Below are positions 1 through 5,298 of a DNA stretch of 7,280 nucleotides, in pieces. The notes under the pieces were generated by a model. The model was given only the letters and a program-made list of their open reading frames with translations, had not been told where the DNA came from and searched no databases. The number at the start of each line of letters is the position of its first letter. Position 1 is the first letter of the stretch. Made by a program: the position numbers and the translations under genes. Origin of the DNA: CF-39 sp036518215 (lineage in GTDB: Bacteria > Chloroflexota > Limnocylindria > P2-11E); the NCBI GenBank assembly GCA_036518215.1, contig DATDNP010000153.1, positions 1 through 7,280 on the forward strand, read 5' to 3'.

Positions 1-753
1 GAGCGTGAGGACGCGCTTGCCCAGCAGGGTCTCCGGCACGTCGCCCTTCACGATGCGGTGCGCAAGGCCCTCGGCGATCGCGGTCTTGCCGACGCCGGGC
101 TCGCCGATGAGCGCGGGATTGTTCTTCGTACGGCGCGACAGGATCTGGATGACGCGCTCGATCTCCTTCTCGCGACCGATGACCGGATCGAGCTGCTGCG
201 CCTTCGCCATCGCGGTGAGGTTCACGCCGAGCTGATCGAGCGTCGGCGTCTTCGACTGGGACGCCTTGCCGCCGCTCCCGGCCGACGCGGCCTCGGCGGT
301 GGCCGGATGCTGCTGGCCGAGCGTCGCGATGACCTGGTGGCGGACCTTCTCGAGCGACACGCCGAGCGACTCGAGGACGCCCGACGCGATGCCCTCACCC
401 TCGCGGACGAGACCGAGGAGCAGGTGCTCCGTGCCGACGTGGCTGTGGCCGAGCTTGCGGGCCTCGTCGATCGCGAGCTCGATGACCTTCTTCGTGCGCG
501 GCGAGAGCGTGATCTCGCTCGGCGAGGTCGTGGAGTCGCCGCGGCCGATGATGAACTCGACGGCCGTGCGGACCTTGGAAAGCTCGACGCCGAGAGAATC
601 GAGGACCCGGGCGGCGACGCCCTCGCCCTCGCGGACGAGACCGAGGAGCAGGTGCTCCGTGCCGATGTAGTTGTGGTTGAAACGGATCGCCTCGTCCTGA
701 GCCAGGGCGAGGACGCGCTTTGCGCGGTCGTTGAACCGGTCGAACGGACCCAT
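1..753 (-). CDS. clpC: ATP-dependent Clp protease ATP-binding subunit ClpC, N-terminal part (cut by window edge)
   Basis: This is an AAA+ unfoldase that in this family docks on the ClpP peptidase and feeds it unfolded or adaptor-delivered proteins in the cytoplasm. Reading the minus strand gives 251 codons beginning MGPFDRFNDRAKRVLALAQD, a typical ClpC start. Two Clp N-terminal repeats are visible at about residues 3-68 and 79-145, each carrying a GTEHLLLGLVREGEG motif. A flexible linker rich in Ala, Gly, Ser and Gln (about 147-170) follows. The first AAA+ domain begins near residue 172 (TLDQLGVNLTAMA) and has Walker A GEPGVGKT at residues 217-224. The gene leaves the window 27 residues after Walker A, so the second ATPase domain and the ClpP-binding loop are not seen. 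The ATG at 753 is chosen for family agreement and an AAGGG ribosome site about 8 nt upstream. It lies 94 bp downstream of the S1 gene on the same strand but has its own promoter-like box. ClpC identity is very secure. Confidence 0.97.
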   Translation of the reverse strand, partial: MGPFDRFNDRAKRVLALAQDEAIRFNHNYIGTEHLLLGLVREGEGVAARVLDSLGVELSKVRTAVEFIIGRGDSTTSPSEITLSPRTKKVIELAIDEARKLGHSHVGTEHLLLGLVREGEGIASGVLESLGVSLEKVRHQVIATLGQQHPATAEAASAGSGGKASQSKTPTLDQLGVNLTAMAKAQQLDPVIGREKEIERVIQILSRRTKNNPALIGEPGVGKTAIAEGLAHRIVKGDVPETLLGKRVLTL

Positions 754-791
754 CAGCGTGCCCTTGACCCTGGTACCGGAGGAGGCTTCAT
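753..791 (-). CDS. Possible 12-residue leader peptide overlapping the clpC start
   Basis: On the minus strand an ATG at 791 opens a 12-codon frame reading MKPPPVPGSRAR. Its TGA stop (755-753) shares one base with the clpC ATG (TGATG), a classic arrangement for translational coupling. The ATG lies only about 3 nt from the transcription start predicted from the TATAAT box, so it could be read as a near-leaderless mRNA. The PPP run is the kind of sequence known to slow ribosomes without EF-P. The peptide is not recognised as any known family. The same frame runs open upstream for a long way, as many frames do at this GC content, so chance is a real alternative. Confidence 0.3.
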   Translation of the reverse strand: MKPPPVPGSRAR

Positions 792-800
792 CTGGTTCCG

Positions 801-806
801 ATTATA
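801..806 (-). promoter_or_regulatory. Candidate clpC promoter, -10 box TATAAT
   Basis: A perfect TATAAT on the minus strand sits in the 94-bp S1-clpC gap, 47 bp upstream of the clpC ATG, and such an AT-rich hexamer is rare in this GC-rich context. No good TTGACA-like element is seen 16-18 nt upstream, where the sequence is GATCGG-like. The predicted start is near 794, giving a leader of about 40 nt. No CIRCE or obvious CtsR-type operator is seen. Confidence 0.55.
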
Positions 807-847
807 CGTTCGCAGCCCGTCGCCGATCGTCATCTCGCGAGCGTTTC

Positions 848-1912
848 CTAGGAACGTTCGGCGAGTCGAGCCGACAGCGAGAGCCGCCGCCGCTCGGTAT
901 CCACGGCGACGATCTTGACCGGCAGCACGTCGCCCACATGGACGACCTCGTTCGGGTCCGCGACGCGGTAGGGGGCGAGCTCGCTCACGTGGATGAGTCC
1001 TTCTACACCTTCGGCGACTTTCGCGAAGGCGCCGTATGGCATCACGCGAGTCACGGTCGACTCGATCGTCTGTCCCGGTTGCACATCGCGGACGAACGTC
1101 GCCCAGGGATCGTCGCCCAGACGCTTGATCGAGAGGCTGATCCGCTGCCGTTCGCGGTCGATCCCCACGACCATCACGCGCACCGACTGCCCCACCTTGA
1201 AGAGGGACGTCGGCTCGACACCCTTCTCCCATGTGATCTCCGAACGGTGCACGAGACCGTCCGCTACGCCCACATCGACGAACACGCCATACGAGGCGAC
1301 GCTCACGACGGTCCCGTCGAGGATGTCGCCCTCCTTCAGCTGCGCGGCGCCCTGCGCCTTGCGCTCGCGGCGCAGCTGCTGGGTCGCGGCCTTCTCAGAC
1401 AGGATCAGGCGATCGCGCTTGGGGTCCACTTCGAGCACGCGGAGTCGGAGCTGCGTGCCAACGAGCGCGCGCACAGGCTCCGGGATGCCCGCCTCGCTCG
1501 TGTCGATCGCGCCGATCGATCCGAGCTGAGAAAGCGGCACGAAACCGCGCATCCCGACGTCGACGACGACGCCGCCGCGGTTCGCTTCGATGACCTCCGC
1601 GTCGATGAGCTCGCCGGACCGCTGCAGCTCCTCCATGCGCGTCCACTGCCGACGGTTCCGCGTACGGCGCAGGGACAGCACGACGCGTCCGTCCGGCGCC
1701 TCGGGTTGCACGACCGTGGCAGCCACCGACTCGCCGACGTGAAGCTGATCCGTGCCCGACTCGCGGAGCGGAAGGACGCCGGCGGGGCGGTCGCCGAGGT
1801 CGATCGTCGCCTCGTCGCCGCTGATGGCGGCGACGGTCCCCTCCACCGTCTCGCCCGCCCGCAGCGGACGCAGTGCGTTCTCGTGCGTCTCCGAAGCGAG
1901 GAGCTCTTCCAT
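848..1912 (-). CDS. rpsA: Four-domain S1 RNA-binding protein, ribosomal protein S1-like
   Basis: This is probably the ribosomal protein S1 homologue, which binds single-stranded mRNA at the 30S subunit, or a general RNA-binding S1 protein. The 354 residues contain four S1 (OB-fold) repeats at about 17-83, 99-173, 193-264 and 278-349. The last two are the most canonical: GDILDGTVVSVASYGVFVDV (195-214) with GLVHRSEI (219-226), and TVTRVMPYGAFAKVAEGVEG with LIHVSEL (306-312). The shorter domain count compared with the six of E. coli is usual outside Proteobacteria. The first repeat is diverged. The start is uncertain. ATG 1912 gives MEELLASETH; an in-frame GTG at 1933 would add seven residues (MSVDPET). 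Neither has a clear ribosome site. The gene is divergent from the GAF regulator and upstream of clpC on the same strand. The minus-strand frame stays open far upstream, but that part is antisense to the regulator. Confidence 0.9.
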   Translation of the reverse strand: MEELLASETHENALRPLRAGETVEGTVAAISGDEATIDLGDRPAGVLPLRESGTDQLHVGESVAATVVQPEAPDGRVVLSLRRTRNRRQWTRMEELQRSGELIDAEVIEANRGGVVVDVGMRGFVPLSQLGSIGAIDTSEAGIPEPVRALVGTQLRLRVLEVDPKRDRLILSEKAATQQLRRERKAQGAAQLKEGDILDGTVVSVASYGVFVDVGVADGLVHRSEITWEKGVEPTSLFKVGQSVRVMVVGIDRERQRISLSIKRLGDDPWATFVRDVQPGQTIESTVTRVMPYGAFAKVAEGVEGLIHVSELAPYRVADPNEVVHVGDVLPVKIVAVDTERRRLSLSARLAERS

Positions 1913-1939
1913 CGTTTCGGGATCGACTGACACGGGCCG

Positions 1940-3907
1940 ATGGCGGGCATATCCGGTGCCACCGATACAATCCGGCAAACCGAGCTGAGGAGGGGTCCCG
2001 TCAACCCGACGGCTCGCTGGCCAGACCGGCTCGAGCACCTCGCCACGCTCCTGCGTGCGGACGCGCTCGCGATCGTCACGGCGGAAGGCGATCGGTTCAC
2101 GACACTCTTCTCCCGCCGTGTCGCCGAGAACGTGGACTGGGCCGGGGTGGTCGGGCCGGATGCGTTCGCCGGCGCCGAGCGCGGCCCGATGGCCGTCGCC
2201 GTCCCGGCGGGTCGCTGGGGCGAGGCCGCCTCGTATGCCGTCGTCGCGAAGATCGATCTCTGGAACGGACGCGCCTTCCTCGTCGCGCTCCGACCCGATG
2301 TGCCGTTCGACCCCGTCGAGGCGCTCGCCGCGAAGGATGCCGCCGGACTCCTCGAGATGAGCGTCATCGAGGACCGTCTGCTCGCGGAGACGCTCCGTCA
2401 GAGCGCCGAGATCGGCGAGCGCGTGCGCACGCTCGAGGGGCTCGGCGAGGAGCTCGTCCGCGCCAAGGACGCGAGCGGCCTCCTCGCACGCGCCGCGCAG
2501 GATGTCGCGCGCCGGATGGGCGCCGGCGCCGCCTCGATCATGGTCGTCGAGGGAGACCGTCTCCGGCTGCGCGCCTCGGTCGGGCTGCCCGATGCGGCGC
2601 TCGGCTCCGCGCAGCGGATCGGCGAAGGCATCGCGGGCTGGGCCGCGGCGCACCGCGAGAAGATCGTCCTGCGCGGGCCGGTCCGGGACGATCGCTTCAC
2701 CGGCATCGATGCGGACGCGGGTGAGTCGGTCGTGCTGCCGCTCGTCGAGGGCGGGGACGTCCTCGGCGTCTTGAACGTGAAGCGCCCCGACGTGGTCGAC
2801 GGATTCGCGGACCGCGGCGAGACGCTCGACGCGCTCGCGGTAGACCTCGCCAAGGCACTGCGCGCGATGAACGTGATCGGCGAGCTCCATCGCGATCGCG
2901 AGAGCGCGATCGCGTTCGCCGACCTCGCGCGCGCCGTCGCCGCGCATGACACGGAAGCCGCGCTCGCGACCGCGCTCGCGCTCGGCCACCATGCCGTCGC
3001 CGTCCGCGACGGGAGCGGCACGGTCATCGCGTCCCGGTCGATCGAAGGCGACGAGCGGTGCCGCGACGCCGCGTTCGCGGCGAGCGGGTCCGGTCGCCCC
3101 GGGAGCGCCGAGAGCGGTGTCGGCTTCGCACGGCACGGTGCGGCGTACGCGTCGGAGGAGAAGGAGCTCGCGCAGCAGACCGCCGACACGCTGGCGCTCC
3201 TCGGACGCAGCTTCGCGCAGGAGCGACCCTCGGCGCTTCGTGTCCTCGCGGTCGAAGACCATCCGGTGATGCGGCTCGGGGTGCGCGCCATGCTCGAGCG
3301 AGAGGGATTCGCCGTCGCCGGGACGAGCGCGACGTGCGCGGAGGCGATCGGCCTCCTCCGTGAGGTCGCGCCCGACGTCGTGCTCCTGGATCTCCGTCTC
3401 CCGGACGCGAGCGGCGCCGAGGCGGTCACCCGCGTGCGCGAGGCGGCGCCGAACCTCCCCATCGTCGTCTTCTCGGTCGAGCGGACGCCGGCGCTCATCC
3501 GCGCGACGCTTCGCGCAGGCGCGAACGGCTTCGTGGGGAAGGACGCGCCCATCGCGCGGCTGGTCGCCGCGATCCGGGCCGCGGCCGCGGGTCTCGTGGT
3601 CATGGGGCCGGACGAAGCGGTCGCCGCGGCGGGCACCGCGGCGCAGCCCACGTCGGAGGAGCGCACGAACGCAGGGGCTCCCGACCGCCCCACCGAGACC
3701 GAGGCGCCGCACGAGCCGCTCACGCCACGCGAGCTCGAGCTCCTTCGCTACATGGCCGAGGGCTATACGAATAAAGAGGTGGCGCGCGCCATGGTCCTCG
3801 CCGAGGACACCGTGAAGAAGGCGGTCCAGACGCTCATCGCGAAGCTCGGCGCCGCCGACCGCACTCACGCCGTGGTCATCGCGCTCCGGACCCACCTGAT
3901 CGACTGA
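1940..3907 (+). CDS. GAF-sensor / receiver / LuxR-type HTH fusion transcription regulator
   Basis: This is a single-chain signal-responsive transcription factor. Domains in order (655-residue numbering): a weakly conserved GAF-like region at 30-135; a linker helix at 140-165; a clear GAF domain at about 168-305 (GEGIAGWAAAHREKIVLRGP, then VLPLVEGGDVLGVLNVKR); a degenerate GAF-like stretch at 318-425; a receiver at 432-555; and a LuxR-type HTH at 592-655 (LTPRELELLRYMAEGYTNKE). The receiver keeps the acid pair E439/D440, phospho-acceptor D484 (LLDLRLPD), S512 and K534, so phosphorylation is plausible. There is no histidine kinase domain, so a partner kinase or a phosphorylation-independent mode is needed. 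A Thr/Pro/Ala-rich linker (560-590) joins receiver and HTH. ATG 1940 lacks a ribosome site. An AGGAGGGG at 1988-1995 sits ideally before codon 21 (GTC), so the true N-terminus may be near residue 21. The ligand of the GAF domain is unknown. Confidence 0.88.
   Translation: MAGISGATDTIRQTELRRGPVNPTARWPDRLEHLATLLRADALAIVTAEGDRFTTLFSRRVAENVDWAGVVGPDAFAGAERGPMAVAVPAGRWGEAASYAVVAKIDLWNGRAFLVALRPDVPFDPVEALAAKDAAGLLEMSVIEDRLLAETLRQSAEIGERVRTLEGLGEELVRAKDASGLLARAAQDVARRMGAGAASIMVVEGDRLRLRASVGLPDAALGSAQRIGEGIAGWAAAHREKIVLRGPVRDDRFTGIDADAGESVVLPLVEGGDVLGVLNVKRPDVVDGFADRGETLDALAVDLAKALRAMNVIGELHRDRESAIAFADLARAVAAHDTEAALATALALGHHAVAVRDGSGTVIASRSIEGDERCRDAAFAASGSGRPGSAESGVGFARHGAAYASEEKELAQQTADTLALLGRSFAQERPSALRVLAVEDHPVMRLGVRAMLEREGFAVAGTSATCAEAIGLLREVAPDVVLLDLRLPDASGAEAVTRVREAAPNLPIVVFSVERTPALIRATLRAGANGFVGKDAPIARLVAAIRAAAAGLVVMGPDEAVAAAGTAAQPTSEERTNAGAPDRPTETEAPHEPLTPRELELLRYMAEGYTNKEVARAMVLAEDTVKKAVQTLIAKLGAADRTHAVVIALRTHLID
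1966..1995 (+). promoter_or_regulatory. Possible -10 box and strong ribosome site for the GAF regulator
   Basis: TACAAT at 1966-1971 resembles a -10 element and lies inside the first codons of the longest reading frame. It is followed by a strong Shine-Dalgarno sequence AGGAGGGG at 1988-1995. A start near 1978 would give a short leader ending at codon GTC 2000-2002, six bases past GGAGG. No -35 element is visible at the right distance. This arrangement argues that translation begins about 20 codons after ATG 1940. Confidence 0.4.
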
Positions 3908-3912
3908 CACCC

Positions 3913-3946
3913 CCAAGCGGGTCTGCACGCCGCCCGGCACGCTTGG
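3913..3946 (+). terminator. Possible hairpin terminator after the GAF regulator
   Basis: CCAAGCG (3913-3919) and CGCTTGG (3940-3946) are perfect 7-bp arms starting 5 bp after the TGA stop. The intervening 20 bases contain GGG and CCC, which can extend the structure. There is no T-run after it, so it may be a Rho-type or stabilising 3' structure rather than an intrinsic terminator. Confidence 0.4.
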
Positions 3947-3955
3947 AGAGCCGTC

Positions 3956-3978
3956 GTTTGGCTGTCACCCGTGGGTAT
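3956..3978 (+). promoter_or_regulatory. SigB-like promoter motif 1 (GTTT-N13-GGGTAT)
   Basis: GTTT at 3956-3959 and GGGTAT at 3973-3978 resemble the SigB/SigF group 3 promoter pattern (GTTT, about 14-16 nt, GGGTAT). The 13-nt gap is slightly short. It lies about 200 bp upstream of a group 3 sigma gene. The 8-mer GTGGGTAT recurs at 4038-4045. Confidence 0.3.
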
Positions 3979-4021
3979 GCGTCGATGGTCCTGGGCGCTA
4001 GACCGCACGCCTTGTCATCTA

Positions 4022-4045
4022 GTTCGCGTTGGTCCAGGTGGGTAT
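4022..4045 (+). promoter_or_regulatory. SigB-like promoter motif 2 (GTTC-N14-GGGTAT)
   Basis: GTTC at 4022-4025 and GGGTAT at 4040-4045 are separated by 14 nt, matching SigB-type spacing with one mismatch in the -35 box. A start near 4052 would give a 5' UTR of about 124 nt for the sigma factor gene. This is the better placed of two such motifs in the gap and suggests autoregulation, which is common for group 3 sigma genes. Confidence 0.35.
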
Positions 4046-4061
4046 AGGTAATCGGCCCGAA

Positions 4062-4076
4062 CGGGGATTAACCCCG
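4062..4076. promoter_or_regulatory. Palindrome CGGGGATTAACCCCG, possible operator or leader hairpin
   Basis: This is a perfect inverted repeat with 5-bp arms around ATTAA. It overlaps a second inverted repeat, TAATC (4049-4053) with GATTA (4066-4070), that encloses CCCG/CGGG. It sits 10-25 nt past the start predicted for SigB-like motif 2, a usual repressor position, and would also form a hairpin in the leader RNA. No known regulator site is recognised. Confidence 0.3.
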
Positions 4077-4121
4077 CGAGCGAGCGGGAGCACATTCGTT
4101 CGACCGCTGACGCGGCAGGGG

Positions 4122-4144
4122 CGGGCTCTGGCGCTTTGAGCCCG
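4122..4144 (+). other. Hairpin in the sigma-factor leader
   Basis: CGGGCTC (4122-4128) and GAGCCCG (4138-4144) form a perfect 7-bp stem with a 9-nt loop, 21 bp before the GGAGGGG ribosome site and 31 bp before the start codon. It could affect translation or be processed. It does not match a riboswitch class I know. The rest of the gap between 3908 and 4175 holds no convincing reading frame. Confidence 0.35.
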
Positions 4145-4175
4145 GGGTGGCGCGTGGCGGTAGGCGGAGGGGTTC

Positions 4176-4802
4176 TTGGAGACTGCCCAGCTCTGGGCGC
4201 GATGCCGCGTGGGCGACGCTTCGTCGCGCGCCGCATTGATCGAGCGGTACATGCCGCTCGCGCGTACGCTTGCCCGCCGGGTGCGGGTCTCGACCGCGGC
4301 GGCCGACGCCGACGACATGGCCTCCGCCGCGCTCCTCGGGCTCATCGACGCCGTCGACCGGTTCGAGCCGGGGCGCGGCGTGCCGTTCGAGGCGTACGCA
4401 AGCCTCCGGATCCGCGGCGCCATGATCGACGAGCTGCGGCGGATGGACGAGCGCGGGCGCCGGGCGACGAGCGAGACGCAACCGCTCTCGATGTCCCTCG
4501 ACGGCCTCGTCGAGGAGGACTGGCAGCGCTTCCTCGCGACCGACGACGAGCTCGACGAGCCGTTCGAGCGCGAGGATCTTCGTGGCCGCGTCCAGCGCGC
4601 CCTCGACATGCTTCCGCCGCGACAGCGCGAGGTCCTCGCGCGCTACTACGCCGACGCCCTCACGCTCCGCGAGGCGGGCGCGCGCATGGGCATCAGCGAG
4701 GCGCGGGCGTGCCAGCTCCATGGCCGCGCGATCACCAACCTGCGTCGCGCCCTTGCGGTCCGCCTACCGCGCGTCGCCGTCGCCGCATCCGCAGCCGCCT
4801 GA
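4176..4802 (+). CDS. FliA/SigB-family (group 3) RNA polymerase sigma factor lacking region 3
   Basis: This is an alternative sigma factor that would direct RNA polymerase to a specialised promoter set. Region 2 spans about residues 20-92, with DMASAALLGLIDAVDRFEPG (47-66) and SLRIRGAMIDELRR (76-89), the FliA/WhiG/SigB signature. Region 4 spans about 136-192: LDMLPPRQREVLARYYADAL, then an HTH with MGISEARACQLHGRAITNLR. The ~50 residues of region 3 expected between them in FliA are absent. Straight after DELRR comes a short segment and then a stretch (QPLSMSLDGLVEEDW) that resembles the linker normally following region 3. The length is 208 aa, against about 239 for E. coli FliA. The start is TTG at 4176, chosen because GGAGGGG ends 3 nt before it and the N-terminus fits the family. 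The gene follows the GAF regulator on the same strand. No adjacent anti-sigma or flagellar gene is seen, so the regulon is unknown. Confidence 0.9.
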   Translation: METAQLWARCRVGDASSRAALIERYMPLARTLARRVRVSTAAADADDMASAALLGLIDAVDRFEPGRGVPFEAYASLRIRGAMIDELRRMDERGRRATSETQPLSMSLDGLVEEDWQRFLATDDELDEPFEREDLRGRVQRALDMLPPRQREVLARYYADALTLREAGARMGISEARACQLHGRAITNLRRALAVRLPRVAVAASAAA

Positions 4803-4836
4803 CGCGCGGCCCTCACGCAGTGAGGGCGAACGCGCG
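4803..4836. terminator. Bidirectional hairpin between convergent genes
   Basis: GCCCTCAC (4809-4816) and GTGAGGGC (4820-4827) form a perfect 8-bp stem with a 3-nt loop. CGCGCG at 4803-4808 and 4831-4836 can extend it by six pairs past a 3-nt bulge. It starts right after the sigma-factor stop and covers the stop codon of the opposing gene. There is no T-run on either side, so it is probably a transcript-end stabiliser or a weak terminator shared by both genes. Confidence 0.5.
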
Positions 4837-5247
4837 CTGCGCGGGCAGGAATACATCCGCACGAAGCTCGAGCCGGCCGACGTCGCTCATCCAGACCGCG
4901 AGTCCGAGCGGCGCGAGGAGCTCCTTGACGATGTGCCCGCGCCCGGGACCTCGCACGCAGAACAGTGGGGCGAGGTCGTCGAACAGCGGATGCGCGATCG
5001 TACGAAAGCCGAGGCGCTCGCCGTATTCGATCGGTGCGTGCGCGGCGAGCGGCCCGAGGCGGTCGTATTTCCACCGCACGTAGTCGGCGCGGTCGCGACG
5101 ATGCGACACGGTCATGTACCGCGCGCCGTCGGCGCCTTCGATCCGGGCGTCACCGAGAAGAGAGCCGAGGATGATCTGCACCTGCGCCTCGTCGGGAATG
5201 AGACGGCGGCGCACACGCTCTGGGTGCTCACCCACACTCGATGACAC
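4813..5247 (-). CDS. Short LAGLIDADG homing-endonuclease-like protein, C-terminally truncated
   Basis: The 144-residue product resembles free-standing LAGLIDADG endonucleases, which cut long DNA target sites. The first motif is ILGSLLGDARIEG (residues 26-38, acidic D33). It is followed by a VSHRRDRADYVRWKYDRLGP segment (47-66), the usual H-x-x-x-x-x-YxxWKxxxL signature, and by an AHPLFDDLAPLF stretch (85-96). The second motif is LAPLGLAVWMSDVGRLEL (111-128), where the family normally has W-x-x-DDG; here D122 is kept and the next residue is Val. The protein stops about 16 residues later, whereas relatives continue for tens of residues. Start GTG 5247 has a weak AGGGTGG site; GTG 5235 is possible. 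It lies 51 bp after the phosphotransferase on the same strand and ends 10 bp from the convergent sigma gene. It may be an eroded or repurposed endonuclease; cutting activity is doubtful. Confidence 0.65.
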   Translation of the reverse strand: MSSSVGEHPERVRRRLIPDEAQVQIILGSLLGDARIEGADGARYMTVSHRRDRADYVRWKYDRLGPLAAHAPIEYGERLGFRTIAHPLFDDLAPLFCVRGPGRGHIVKELLAPLGLAVWMSDVGRLELRADVFLPAQRAFALTA

Positions 5248-5298
5248 GGCCCACCCTTGACGCTCAGCGCGCCGCGAGGCGCGGCCGGAACGCGTGGC

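Noticed and set aside
845..854. Perfect palindrome TTCCTAGGAA over the S1 stop codon
   Set aside because: Only 10 bp with no loop or T-run; too short to call a terminator or operator.
58..918. Long plus-strand open frame opposite clpC
   Set aside because: Shadow of clpC on the other strand; the product is Arg/Ala/Leu-rich with no recognisable domain, and clpC is certain.
731..1930. 399-codon plus-strand frame opposite the S1 gene
   Set aside because: Antisense shadow rich in His, Asp and Arg; the minus-strand S1 repeats explain the region.
848..3940. A 1030-codon open frame on the minus strand continuing upstream of the S1 gene
   Set aside because: Above 1912 it runs antisense to the GAF regulator, whose domains are recognisable. 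The upstream translation is low-complexity Arg/Asp/Glu-rich sequence without domains, a GC-bias shadow.
3908..4175. Riboswitch in the leader of the sigma gene
   Set aside because: Hairpins exist, but I could not match the conserved core of c-di-GMP, cobalamin, TPP, SAM or other well-known classes.
5268..5283. CGCGCC-GCGA-GGCGCG hairpin between the phosphotransferase and the LAGLIDADG-like gene
   Set aside because: A 6-bp GC-only stem is common by chance at this composition; no supporting T-run.
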